From assembly GCF_003696305.1 (NCBI RefSeq), contig NZ_RFFK01000014.1, positions 1-64,000 on the forward strand: a stretch of 64,000 bases of DNA, read 5' to 3'. The notes beneath the pieces were generated by a model. It was not told the DNA's origin, ran no database searches, and was given only the letters and a program-made list of their open reading frames with translations. Shown here one piece after another: positions 48,747 to 57,582 of this stretch. Each line of letters starts with the position of its first letter. The stretch's first letter is position 1. The position numbers and the translations under genes were made by a program. This stretch comes from Pseudomonas sp. AOB-7. Its GTDB lineage: Bacteria; Pseudomonadota; Gammaproteobacteria; Pseudomonadales; Pseudomonadaceae.

Positions 48747-49952
48747 TCAGATTCGTTCGATGATGGTGGCAATGCCCATGCCGCCGCCCACGCAGAGGGT
48801 GGCCAGGCCGTAGCGCAGCTCGCGCTTCTCCAGCTCGTCGAGCAGGGTGCCGAGGATGGCGCAACCGGTGGCGCCCAGGGGGTGGCCCATGGCGATGGAG
48901 CCGCCGTTGACGTTGACCTTGCTCTCCGGCACGCCCATGTCCTTCATGAACTTCATCACCACCGAGGCGAAGGCTTCGTTGACCTCGAACAAGTCGATGT
49001 CCTCCACCGACAGCCCGGCCTTGGCCAGCGCCTTGCGCGTGGCCGGCGCCGGGCCGGTGAGCATGATGGTCGGGTCGGTGCTGGTCACGGCGGTGGCAAC
49101 GATGCGCGCGCGCGACTTGAGGCCCAGCTCCTTGCCCTTGGCCGCGGAGCCGATCAGCATCAACGCCGCGCCATCGACTATGCCGGAGCTGTTGCCCGGG
49201 GTGTGCACGTGCTCGATGCGCTCGACATGGCTGTAGACGCGCAACGCGGTGGCGTCGAAGCCCATCTGGCCCATCATCTCGAAGCTCGGCTTGAGCTTGC
49301 CCAGGCCTTCGAGGGTGGAATCGCCGCGGATAAATTCGTCGTGGTCGAGCAGGACGATGCCGTTCTGGTCGGTGACCGGGATCAGCGACTTGGCGAACGA
49401 GCCATCGGCACTGGCGCGCGCAGCCTTGTGCTGCGAGCGCAGGGCGAAGGCGTCGACATCGGCGCGACTGAAGCCTTCCAGGGTGGCGATCAGGTCGGCG
49501 CCGATGCCCTGCGGCACGAAATTGGTGTGGATATTGGTTTCCGGGTCCATCACCCAGGCACCGCCGTCCGAGCCCATGGGAATGCGCGACATGGACTCCA
49601 CGCCGCCGACCACCACCAGGTCCTCGAAGCCCGAGCGCACCTTCATCGCGCCCAGGTTCACCGCCTCCAGGCCCGAGGCGCAGAAGCGGTTGAGCTGCAC
49701 GCCGGCGACGCTGACGTCCCAGTCGGCGACCATCGCCGCGGTCTTGGCGATGTCGGCGCCCTGGTCGCCCACCGGGGTCACGCAGCCAAGGACGATGTCG
49801 TCGACCTGGCTGGTGTCCAGCTCGTTGCGCGCTTGCAGGGCGCCCAGCAGGCCGGCGATCAGGTTGACGGGCTTGACGCTGTACAGCGCGCCGTCCTTCT
49901 TGCCCTTGCCGCGGGGCGTGCGCACCGCGTCGAAAATATATGCTTCGGTCAT
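48747..49952 (-). CDS. acetyl-CoA C-acyltransferase (thiolase)
   Basis: The 401-residue thiolase has the nucleophile Cys91 in LNRFCASGLEAVNLGAM, the HxxGATG-type motif NGGSIAMGHPLGATGCAILG and the second catalytic Cys in LATLCVGGGMGIATI. It is transcribed 160 bp ahead of the FadB-like gene in the same direction, so they form a beta-oxidation pair. Confidence 0.93.
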   Translation of the reverse strand: MTEAYIFDAVRTPRGKGKKDGALYSVKPVNLIAGLLGALQARNELDTSQVDDIVLGCVTPVGDQGADIAKTAAMVADWDVSVAGVQLNRFCASGLEAVNLGAMKVRSGFEDLVVVGGVESMSRIPMGSDGGAWVMDPETNIHTNFVPQGIGADLIATLEGFSRADVDAFALRSQHKAARASADGSFAKSLIPVTDQNGIVLLDHDEFIRGDSTLEGLGKLKPSFEMMGQMGFDATALRVYSHVERIEHVHTPGNSSGIVDGAALMLIGSAAKGKELGLKSRARIVATAVTSTDPTIMLTGPAPATRKALAKAGLSVEDIDLFEVNEAFASVVMKFMKDMGVPESKVNVNGGSIAMGHPLGATGCAILGTLLDELEKRELRYGLATLCVGGGMGIATIIERI

Positions 49953-50390
49953 GGCGTCCTCGAGGGTCGTGCGGCGCTCGGCAGCGCCTGTTCTTATTGA
50001 GCCTCCCTACCATAGCGCCAGGCGCCAAGCGCTCAATGACCGAAGCGCTCAGGCCCATTGACCGCTGAGCTCAGACGAACGGTCGTTTAGTCCGCGCACG
50101 CCGGTGAAGCCCAAGCAAGGCGTCTGCCTCCGGGCTCGCTGGTGGATGGCCAGAGGCCATGCATAGCCCGAAATTCCTAGCAGCCCGCTGCTAGCAACCA
50201 AGTCATCTAAAGGATCTGTGACGCCAGCCCTAGAGTTACTCCTGCACCCGTCGCGAAACGGGCGCAGGGAACCGCCGCCGGGTCATGCCGGGGCGGTGAG
50301 TCAGACCACGCTAAGGCGTGACGCTGCAGCCCGCAGTGCGCTATCGCGGGCATCCGACGCCACACCAATAACAACAAAAGGCATGCGGCC
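49953..50390. other. 438-bp intergenic region with a hairpin, no supported gene
   Basis: The left part holds the thiolase promoter. CTAGCAGC-CC-GCTGCTAG at 50177-50194 is an 8-bp perfect hairpin of unknown role. Short antiparallel frames over 50207-50464 have no recognisable content. Confidence 0.5.
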
Positions 50391-50486
50391 ATGTTCAAAC
50401 AGCCGAAATACCGCCAAGCCGGCGTAATTCTTTTCGCCACGGCGGTCGTCCTGATCCTTCCCAACCTGACCCGTCTGGTCAGCTGA
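50391..50486 (+). CDS. very short membrane peptide
   Basis: The frame encodes 31 residues: a basic start (MFKQPKYRQAG), one hydrophobic helix (VILFATAVVLILPNL) and a short tail. AAAGG precedes the ATG loosely. Tiny single-helix proteins of this kind are often missed. No family is known, and expression is unproven. Confidence 0.4.
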   Translation: MFKQPKYRQAGVILFATAVVLILPNLTRLVS

Positions 50487-50528
50487 ACTCGTCAACCACC
50501 CCGCACGCGCGCTGTCGCCGTGGCGCGC

Positions 50529-51416
50529 TCAGCGCAGTGCGGGCATCCACCACGCCAACAGCAGCGGAATCAGCGCGAACGCCAGCAGGGTCGAGCACAG
50601 CACCAGGCTGGCCACCTGCTCGGGCGAGCGTCCGGCGCGTACGGCGAACAGGTAGTTGAACACCGCCACCGGCATCGACGACTGCAGCACCAACACCGCA
50701 TGCACCAGCGGCGGCAGCGCCAGCAGCCAGCCGATGGCCCAGGCCAGCGCGGCGCCGCAGAGGATGCGCAGCAGCCCCAGCAGCAGGCCGCTGCCGATAT
50801 GCTGCACGCGGATGCTGGCCAGCGACACGCCGAGGGTGATCAGCATCAGCGGGATGGTCATGCCGCCGAGCAGGTCGACGGTATTGGCCAGCCAGCGCGG
50901 CAATTGCAGGTCGAGCAGCAACACCGGCAGCACCAGCGCCAGGCTGATCATGATCGGGTTGACCAGCAGGCCCTTGAGCGAGCGCTCGGCGCCGGACAGC
51001 AGCATGCCCAGGCTGAAATGCCCCACCGAGAGCACCAGGAAGAACGCCACCGCCAGCGCCAGGCCGGGCTCGCCGAAGGCGAACAGCGCCATCGGCAGGC
51101 CCATGTTGCCGGAGTTGGGGAACAGGTAGGCCGGCACCAGCACCTTCCAGTCGATGGCAAACAGGCGGCTCAGCAGCAGGCCTATCAGGCCCATGCCCAG
51201 GGTCACCAGCACGCAGGCCTGGGCCATCTCGGCGAAGGCGGCGCTGTCCAGCTCGGCGCGGCTGAGGGTCGACAGCACCAGGCAGGGCGTGCCGATATTG
51301 AGCACCATGCGCGCAACGAAATCGGTCGGGTAGGCATGCCCCTTGCGCGCCCAGCCATAACCGATGCCAGCGGCGATCAGCACCGGGGCCAGAACAGCGA
51401 ACAACTCGGCCAGCAT
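50529..51416 (-). CDS. AEC-family (auxin efflux carrier-type) transporter
   Basis: The 295-residue protein has about ten hydrophobic segments, with the typical AGIGYGWARKGHAYPTDFVA, NIGTPCLVLSTLSRAEL, FPNSGNMGLPMALFAFGEPG and LLGGMTIPLMLITLGVSLAS. The start at 51416 has GGGAGAG upstream. An ATG at 51444 would add nine unsupported residues. It probably exports a small organic acid or amino-acid derivative. Confidence 0.88.
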   Translation of the reverse strand: MLAELFAVLAPVLIAAGIGYGWARKGHAYPTDFVARMVLNIGTPCLVLSTLSRAELDSAAFAEMAQACVLVTLGMGLIGLLLSRLFAIDWKVLVPAYLFPNSGNMGLPMALFAFGEPGLALAVAFFLVLSVGHFSLGMLLSGAERSLKGLLVNPIMISLALVLPVLLLDLQLPRWLANTVDLLGGMTIPLMLITLGVSLASIRVQHIGSGLLLGLLRILCGAALAWAIGWLLALPPLVHAVLVLQSSMPVAVFNYLFAVRAGRSPEQVASLVLCSTLLAFALIPLLLAWWMPALR

Positions 51417-51526
51417 GGGGCTCTCCCGCCAATCAAAAGGACGCATGCTAGACCGCCGAGGCGGCGCGGGCAATTGTGCTAGGGTGGCATCGACACGACG
51501 CCTCAACCCATGACGGAGCCCCAGGT

Positions 51527-52321
51527 TTGAACGCACTCGCGCCCCTGCTCGCCCTCTTTCTGCTCGGCACCGCCCAGGCTGCCGAACTGCATATCCAGCT
51601 CGGCAGCGGCGAGCGCACCTGGCAAACCGCCGAACTGCTCGCTCACCCGCAGGCGCAGAGCGTGGAGATCGCCGAGGACGTCAGCTACAAACGCGGCATG
51701 CGCTACCGCGCCGTGCCGCTGAGCGCACTGCTCGATGGCATCGCGCCGGGCGACCACCTGCAGGCCGTGGCCCTGGACGGTTTCGCCGCCGAGCTGCCGG
51801 CCGCCAGCCTGCTCGCCAGCCAGGGCGCCAAAGCCTGGTTGGCGGTGGAAGACCCGGCCCAGCCGTGGCCGCCGCTGGGCCAAGGCAAACCCAGCGCCGG
51901 CCCCTTCTACCTGGTCTGGACCGACCCGGCCGCCAGCCAGATCGGCCCGGAGCAATGGCCGTTCCAGGTATCGCGCATCCGCCAACTGGCGCCGGTGGCG
52001 CAACGCTTCCCCGCCCTGCTGCCGACCGCCGACGCCAGCGCCGAGGTGCAGGCCGGCTTCGCCCAGTTCCAGAAACACTGCCTGGCCTGCCACCGCCTCA
52101 ACGGCGCCGGCGACTCCGCCTTCGGCCCCGACCTGAATATCCCGCACAACCCCACCGAATACCTCGGCGAGGCGTTCCTGCGCCTGTACATCCGCGACCC
52201 GCAGAGCCTGCGCAAGTGGCCGCAGGGAAGGATGCCGGGGTTCAGCGAAGCGGTGCTGAGCGAGCGGGAGCTGAACGAGTTGCTTGGCTATCTGCAGCAC
52301 ATGGCCAAGCACAGGCGCTGA
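51527..52321 (+). CDS. secreted c-type cytochrome with an N-terminal oxidoreductase-like domain
   Basis: Starting at TTG 51527 the product has 264 residues: a signal peptide (LLALFLLGTAQAAELH), a region resembling the molybdopterin-dependent oxidoreductase fold (about 20-160; YKRGMRYRAVPLSALLDGIA, FYLVWTDPAASQIGPEQWPF) and a C-terminal cytochrome c domain. The haem motif is HCLACHR (Cys185, Cys188, His189) and a likely axial Met is in GRMPGFSEAVLSERELNELL. It is probably a periplasmic electron carrier. It is divergent from the AEC transporter gene. Confidence 0.82.
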   Translation: MNALAPLLALFLLGTAQAAELHIQLGSGERTWQTAELLAHPQAQSVEIAEDVSYKRGMRYRAVPLSALLDGIAPGDHLQAVALDGFAAELPAASLLASQGAKAWLAVEDPAQPWPPLGQGKPSAGPFYLVWTDPAASQIGPEQWPFQVSRIRQLAPVAQRFPALLPTADASAEVQAGFAQFQKHCLACHRLNGAGDSAFGPDLNIPHNPTEYLGEAFLRLYIRDPQSLRKWPQGRMPGFSEAVLSERELNELLGYLQHMAKHRR

Positions 52322-52378
52322 ACCCTCGCCGGCGGGCCGAATCAGGCCGCGCCCCTCGAGCTCCCGCCGCCCCGACCG

Positions 52379-52410
52379 CTACAGGAGCGGCTTCAGCCGC
52401 AAGCATCGCG
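52379..52410. repeat. REP-like palindrome
   Basis: GCGGCT-TC-AGCCGC at 52387-52400, inside CTACAGGAGCGGCTTCAGCC, has the form of a frequent Pseudomonas REP. It lies between the cytochrome gene and the convergent RND transporter gene. Confidence 0.65.
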
Positions 52411-52479
52411 GGCAACTCCGCGCCTACCCTGCGATTCCGCGTGGGCGCAGCCCTGGCCACCAGGCTGCGCCGCCCATCG

Positions 52480-54960
52480 CTAGGCTCCGCTGGCGCTGGG
52501 CTCGGGCTGCGCGACGGGCTGCGCCACGCCCTTGCCCGAGAGCAGGAAGTGCGACAGCGCCGGGATCAGAATCAACGCGCCCAGCATGTTCCACAGGAAC
52601 ATGAAGGCCAGCAGGATGCCCATGTCGGCCTGGAACTTGATCGGCGACCAGGCCCAGGTAATCACCCCGGCAGCCAGGGTGATGCCGACCAGCCCCACCA
52701 CCCGGCCGGTGAAGGCCACGGCGTTCTGGTAGGCATCGGCCAGCGACATGCCCTGGCGCTGGTAGTGCAGCTGCACGCTGAGCAGGTACAGCGCGTAGTC
52801 CACGCCGATGCCCACGCCGAGGGCGATCACCGGCAGGGTCGCCACTTTCACGCCGATGCCCATGGCCACCATCAGCGCCTCGCAGAGGATCGAGGTGAGC
52901 ATCAGCGGCAGCAGCGCCACCAGGGTCGCGCGCCAGCTGCGGAAGGTGAACAGGCAGAACAGCGCCACCGCCAGGTAGACGTACAGCAGCATGGTGCGGT
53001 TGGCCTCGCGCACCACGATGTTGGTCGCTGCCTCGATGCCGGCGCTGCCCGCGGCGAGCAGGAACTGGCGCTCGGGCGTGCTGTTGTTGCGGGCGAACTG
53101 GTCGGCGATGGCCACCACCTCGTCCAGGGTCTCGGCCTTGTGGTCCTTGAGGAAGGCGATCACCGGCATCAGCGAGCAGTCGGTGTTGAACAGCTCCGGG
53201 GCATTGACCGAGGCTTGCTGCGCCGCGTAGTTGAGCATGTCCTGGTTGCGCTGGATGCTGGCCAGCTTGGGGTTGCCCTCGAAGCTGCCGGCGGTGATCT
53301 GGCGCACCGCATTGACCAGCGACACCGTGGTCTGCACCGACGGGTGCTGCTGCAGCTCCCAGGCCAGGCGGTCGGCCAGGACCAGGGTCTGGTAGTTCAG
53401 GCAGCCTTCCGGCGCGGTCTTGATCATCACCGCGAACAGGTCGCTGGACAGCGCGTAGTGGCTGGTGATGTAGGCGTTGTCGCGGTTGTAGCGCGAGTCC
53501 TGGTGCAGCTCCGGGGCACCGCTGTCGAGATCGCCGATCTTCAGCTGCAGGCTGACCATAAAGCCGCCGATGCCCAGCACGGCCGCCACCAGAACCGCGC
53601 CGGTGGCCCACTTGCGGGTGGTGAAACGGTCGAGCAGGTCCCACAGACGGCCGAAGCCGCGGTGCTGGGAGGCGCGGGTATCGATGCGCAGGGCCCGCGC
53701 GGCGGCTTTCTCGCCGACGCCGACGTAGGACAGCGCCACCGGCATCAGCAGCAGCGCGCTGAAGATCAGCACGGCCACGCCGATGCTGGCGGTGATCGCC
53801 AGGTCCTGGATCACCGGGATGTCGATCAGCATCAGCACGGCGAAGCCCACCGCATCGGAGAGCAGCGCGGCGACCCCGGCGACGAACAGGCGGCGGAAGG
53901 TGTAGCGCGCCGCCACCAGCTTGTGGGTGCCGCGGGCGATGTCCTGCATGATGCCGTTCATCTTCTGCGAGGCATGCGACACGCCGATGGCGAACACCAG
54001 GAAGGGCACCAGCACGGTGTAGGGGTCGATGGCATAGCCCAGCCAGGCGATGATGCCCAGCAGCCAGACCACCGCCACCAGCGAGGACAGGATCACCAGC
54101 AGGGTGCTGCGGATGCAGCGGGTGTAGAGCAGGATGATGAGCAACGAGCTGACCACCGCCAGGGCGAAGAACAGCATCACCTGGATCAGGCCGTCGATCA
54201 GATCGCCCACCAGCTTGGCGAAGCCGATCACGCGGACCTTGTACTTGCCGCTGCCCTCCTCGCCGGCCTGGCGCGCGGCGCTGTCGCCGGCGAATTCGAT
54301 CTGGTCGCGCAGCTGCTCCTCGAGCACCTGGGAGAACAGGTGGTAGTCGATGCCCTGGCCGGTGGCGGTGTCGCGGTCGAGCAGCGGCACCACGATCATG
54401 CTCGACTTGAAGTCGTTGGCCACCAGGCTGCCGACTATGCCGGCACGCACGATGTTCTGCCGCAGCTGCTCGATGTCCCCGGGCTTGCCGGCGTAGTTGT
54501 CGGGCATCACCGGACCGCCCTGGAAGCCTTCCTCGGTGACCTCGGTCCAGCGCACCGCCGGGCTCCACAGCGATTTCATCCAGGCGCGGTCGACGCCCGG
54601 GGTGAGGAACAGCTTGTCGCCGACCTGCTTGAGCGTCTCCAGGTATTCGGGGTCGAAGATGTCGCCTTCGCTGTTCTCCACCACTACCCGCACCGAGTTG
54701 CCCAGGCCGCGCAGCGAGGCGCGGTTCTCCAGGAAGTTCTGGATGTAGGGCTGGCTCTGCGGAATCATCTTCTCGAAGCTGGGCCGCAGCTCCAGGCGGG
54801 TCACCGCCATGTAGCCCAGCACCAGCGTGACCAGCGCCATGAGCAGGATGAACGGCACGCGATGGTTGAACACCATGCGTTCCAGCAGGTTGCCAGTGTT
54901 CGTGTCGAAATCGCGAACATCGCGGATCACCGGCATGGTGTCTTGCTTGATATTGCCCAT
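52480..54960 (-). CDS. RND/MMPL-family envelope transporter
   Basis: The 826-residue protein has a 12-helix RND architecture: one N-terminal helix (FILLMALVTLVLGYMAV), a large periplasmic loop, a block of five helices with the signature DPYTVLVPFLVFAIGVSHAS, a second helix and loop, and a final block (VATLPVIALGVGIGVDYALY). It belongs to the branch resembling hopanoid, lipid or siderophore RND exporters rather than multidrug AcrB. It lies first downstream in a same-strand cluster with YCF48, DUF1329 and DUF1302 genes, suggesting a dedicated route for a hydrophobic substrate. Confidence 0.88.
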   Translation of the reverse strand: MGNIKQDTMPVIRDVRDFDTNTGNLLERMVFNHRVPFILLMALVTLVLGYMAVTRLELRPSFEKMIPQSQPYIQNFLENRASLRGLGNSVRVVVENSEGDIFDPEYLETLKQVGDKLFLTPGVDRAWMKSLWSPAVRWTEVTEEGFQGGPVMPDNYAGKPGDIEQLRQNIVRAGIVGSLVANDFKSSMIVVPLLDRDTATGQGIDYHLFSQVLEEQLRDQIEFAGDSAARQAGEEGSGKYKVRVIGFAKLVGDLIDGLIQVMLFFALAVVSSLLIILLYTRCIRSTLLVILSSLVAVVWLLGIIAWLGYAIDPYTVLVPFLVFAIGVSHASQKMNGIMQDIARGTHKLVAARYTFRRLFVAGVAALLSDAVGFAVLMLIDIPVIQDLAITASIGVAVLIFSALLLMPVALSYVGVGEKAAARALRIDTRASQHRGFGRLWDLLDRFTTRKWATGAVLVAAVLGIGGFMVSLQLKIGDLDSGAPELHQDSRYNRDNAYITSHYALSSDLFAVMIKTAPEGCLNYQTLVLADRLAWELQQHPSVQTTVSLVNAVRQITAGSFEGNPKLASIQRNQDMLNYAAQQASVNAPELFNTDCSLMPVIAFLKDHKAETLDEVVAIADQFARNNSTPERQFLLAAGSAGIEAATNIVVREANRTMLLYVYLAVALFCLFTFRSWRATLVALLPLMLTSILCEALMVAMGIGVKVATLPVIALGVGIGVDYALYLLSVQLHYQRQGMSLADAYQNAVAFTGRVVGLVGITLAAGVITWAWSPIKFQADMGILLAFMFLWNMLGALILIPALSHFLLSGKGVAQPVAQPEPSASGA

Positions 54961-54987
54961 GACAGGGTACTCGCTCGGATTGGGGGG

Positions 54988-56055
54988 TTATTCGCCGGAC
55001 AGGCTGCGCACGCCGCGGCTGCCCACCAGGATCAGATCGTCGGCGGCGGACAACGTGGCGCCGGCCACTGGCGACTGGCTCTGCTGCGGGATCAGGCGCA
55101 GCGCGCTGCCCTCCTCGGCCTGCAGGCGGTGCCCGGCCTGGGTGAACAGCTGGTAGCGCCCGGCGCGGTCGCGGGCGGCGGCGGTGATGCTGACCTGCAG
55201 GCCGCTGTCGAGCTCGCGCCAGTTCTGGCCGCCGTCGCGGCTGCGGAACACGTGGCCACGCAGGCCGTAGACCAGCACCTCGCCGGGCTTGCCGATGACG
55301 CCGAAGTAGGTGCCCGCGTAGGGGCTGTCCAGGGCGACGAAACGCTGGCCGGCGGCGTCCCAGCGGCGCAGCAGGCCCTGCTCGCCGACCAGGTACAGCG
55401 CATCGCCGGTGTAACCCAGGGCGGTCAGATGCAGGCCCATGGGGTTGTCGCTGCGATCCTGCAGCGGCAGCCAGGTCTGGCCGCCGTCGCGGGTGGCGAG
55501 AATCAGGTTGAACACGCCCACGGCGAAACCGTTGCGGGCGTCGGCGAACCAGAGGTCGAGAAAGGGCTTGTCGGCCCCCTGCTCGATCAGACGCTCGCCT
55601 TCGGCCGCCAGTGCAGCCCACTCTTCGTTCTCGGGCTCGGCGGCGGCCAGGGTGCTGTAGTGGTCGTGCACCAGGGCGCCGATCTGCCGGCCATCGAGCT
55701 GCTTGCGCCAGGTCAGGCCGCCGTCGGCGCTGTGCAGGATCACGCCGTCGTTGCCCGCCGCCCAGCCCAGGCTCGGGCTGGCGAAATGCACGGCATTGAG
55801 ATCGACGCTGACCGGCACCTGGGCCTGCTGCCAGTGCTGGCCGTCGTCGTCGGAATAGAGAATGTGGCCACGCTGGCCGACCGTCACCAGTCGGTCGCCG
55901 GCGCGGGCGACGTCCAGCAGCGGGCTGTGCACGGCCAGCGCACTGGGCTTGGCCGGCAGGTCCAGCACGTCGACGTAGTCGCTGGCCCAGGCACTGCTCT
56001 GCAGCGCCAGCCAGGCGCCCAGCGCCAGCTGCAGGTAGCGTCGGATTGCACGCAT
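54988..56055 (-). CDS. YCF48-family (HCF136-like) periplasmic beta-propeller protein
   Basis: The 355-residue protein has a signal peptide (cleavage near SAWASDYVDV), then repeated beta-propeller blades marked by GHILYSDDDGQHWQQA, NDGVILHSADGGLTWRKQL, LATRDGGQTWLPL and VFRSRDGGQNWREL. In plants, HCF136 assembles photosystem II. Bacterial homologues next to RND and DUF1302/1329 genes have no assigned role. It lies 27 bp upstream of the RND gene in the same direction and is probably its partner. Confidence 0.88.
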   Translation of the reverse strand: MRAIRRYLQLALGAWLALQSSAWASDYVDVLDLPAKPSALAVHSPLLDVARAGDRLVTVGQRGHILYSDDDGQHWQQAQVPVSVDLNAVHFASPSLGWAAGNDGVILHSADGGLTWRKQLDGRQIGALVHDHYSTLAAAEPENEEWAALAAEGERLIEQGADKPFLDLWFADARNGFAVGVFNLILATRDGGQTWLPLQDRSDNPMGLHLTALGYTGDALYLVGEQGLLRRWDAAGQRFVALDSPYAGTYFGVIGKPGEVLVYGLRGHVFRSRDGGQNWRELDSGLQVSITAAARDRAGRYQLFTQAGHRLQAEEGSALRLIPQQSQSPVAGATLSAADDLILVGSRGVRSLSGE

Positions 56056-56188
56056 AGCGCGTTCCTCGTGAGAAAGAAGGCCCCGCCTGGCTGCACCGCA
56101 GCGGCTAGCAGGGCCGGAAAAACCAGCCCGCAGTCGTCGCCGACCGCGGGCGCTCAGCGCCGGCCGGGCCCTGCCCGGCCGGCGACCC

Positions 56189-57544
56189 TCAGCGGATACC
56201 GGCGCCGGCCAGCGCCTCGGGCGACCACTGGGCCTTGGACAGGGGCTCGATGTACTTGATGCCGCCGTACGGGCCGACCACGCCGTTGACGTTGTAACTG
56301 CCGCCGATCAGGTCGTAGATGACATGGGGCGCGGTGTTGGGCGTAGCGACGTCGTAGCTCTGGGTCAGGAAGCTGAAGGAGCCGCGGTACAGCTGGCCAC
56401 CGGCGTCGTACTGATCGGAAGCCAGGGCGTTCCAGCTGTCCTCGTCGAGGTAGAAGCGGCGCTTGGCATAGATGTGGCGGGCGCCGGCCTTCAGCTTGCC
56501 CTCGACCACCCACACGCGGTGCTTCTCCCAGCGCACGAACTCCGGCGCCAGGTGATTGGGCGTGGTCAGCTGCTTGGGGTCCTTGATATAGGTGAGCTTG
56601 TAGGTGTTGTAGGGCACGAACATTTCCTGCTTGCCGACCAGTTTCCAGTCGTAGCGATCCAGCGCGCCGTTGAACACGTAGATGTCGTCGTAGGTGCCGG
56701 AGCCGGCGGTACCCGGGTTCGGCGTGTCGTAGGCCAGGTTCGGCGCCAGCTTGACCCGACGCACGCCGGGCAGGTACTGCCAGGCGCGGCGCGGTTGCTC
56801 CAGCGGGTTGGCGGCGTCCTTGAGCATCAGCGATTCGCCGGCGCGGCGGGCCGGGCCGCTGTAGTACAGCTTGGTCTGGAAGTAGGTGTCCCTGGCGTCG
56901 ATCACCTTGTTCGTGTCTTCGTAGATGGGGAAGGCGTTGAACGCGGTGCCGGTGGTGGCCAGGGTGGCGACGCCGGCGGCATCGACGTTCCAGGAGTCGT
57001 ACTTGGTGGTGTAACCGGCGCCCTGGAAGCGCAGCAGGTGGTTCCACATGGCCTCGGCGCCGGACTGCGGAATCGGGAAGGGAATGCCCGGCAGCACGTT
57101 CTCGATGGCGTTGCCGCCTTCCAGCGACTTGGCCCCGGTGGCGTTCTTCAGCGTGTTGTCCAGCAGCGCCTGCGGCATGGTCGCGGTACGGTGGCTGGGG
57201 TAGACCTCGGCGCGGAAGCTCGGGTAGCGCTTGGCCAGTTCGTAGGTCACGGCGGTCAGCTGGTCCTTGTACTGATCGGCGTTCTTGCCGTCGATCACCA
57301 GCAGCGGCTGCTCGCCGGCGAAGGGATCGGGGCGCACGGTGTCGCCGTTCTTGAAGCCTGCCGGGGCGGTGCTCAGGCCGCCCTCGAAAGCCGGGATGGA
57401 GCCGTCGGCATTGCCGGCCTTTTCGGCACCGACGAGGGTCAGGGTCTGGCCGAGCTTGGCGGCCTCGTCAGCGGATACCGCGGCCTGGGCCTGCACAACG
57501 ACCAGCGCCAGAGAGGCAGCCAGTAGGGTTTTCACGAATTTCAT
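56189..57544 (-). CDS. DUF1329 outer-membrane lipoprotein-sorting-like protein
   Basis: The 451-residue protein has a signal peptide (LLAASLALVVVQAQAAVSAD), then SADEAAKLGQTLTLVGAEKA, GNADGSIPAFEGGL and a C-terminal RHIYAKRRFYLDEDSWNALA with the LolB/DUF1329 fold signature. It is likely to hold hydrophobic ligands in the periplasm. The ATG at 57544 follows AGGAG. It almost always occurs beside a DUF1302 gene, as here. Confidence 0.9.
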   Translation of the reverse strand: MKFVKTLLAASLALVVVQAQAAVSADEAAKLGQTLTLVGAEKAGNADGSIPAFEGGLSTAPAGFKNGDTVRPDPFAGEQPLLVIDGKNADQYKDQLTAVTYELAKRYPSFRAEVYPSHRTATMPQALLDNTLKNATGAKSLEGGNAIENVLPGIPFPIPQSGAEAMWNHLLRFQGAGYTTKYDSWNVDAAGVATLATTGTAFNAFPIYEDTNKVIDARDTYFQTKLYYSGPARRAGESLMLKDAANPLEQPRRAWQYLPGVRRVKLAPNLAYDTPNPGTAGSGTYDDIYVFNGALDRYDWKLVGKQEMFVPYNTYKLTYIKDPKQLTTPNHLAPEFVRWEKHRVWVVEGKLKAGARHIYAKRRFYLDEDSWNALASDQYDAGGQLYRGSFSFLTQSYDVATPNTAPHVIYDLIGGSYNVNGVVGPYGGIKYIEPLSKAQWSPEALAGAGIR

Positions 57545-57582
57545 TGGGTGTACTCCTGCTCGTAAGCTGGGCAATTCATAGA

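Noticed and set aside
51865..56259. A very long open frame (over 1,400 codons) on the + strand across the RND and YCF48 genes
   Set aside because: It is antisense to two genes with clear family motifs, is unusually rich in His, Gln, Arg and Ala, and has no recognisable domain. Long antisense frames are common in GC-rich DNA.
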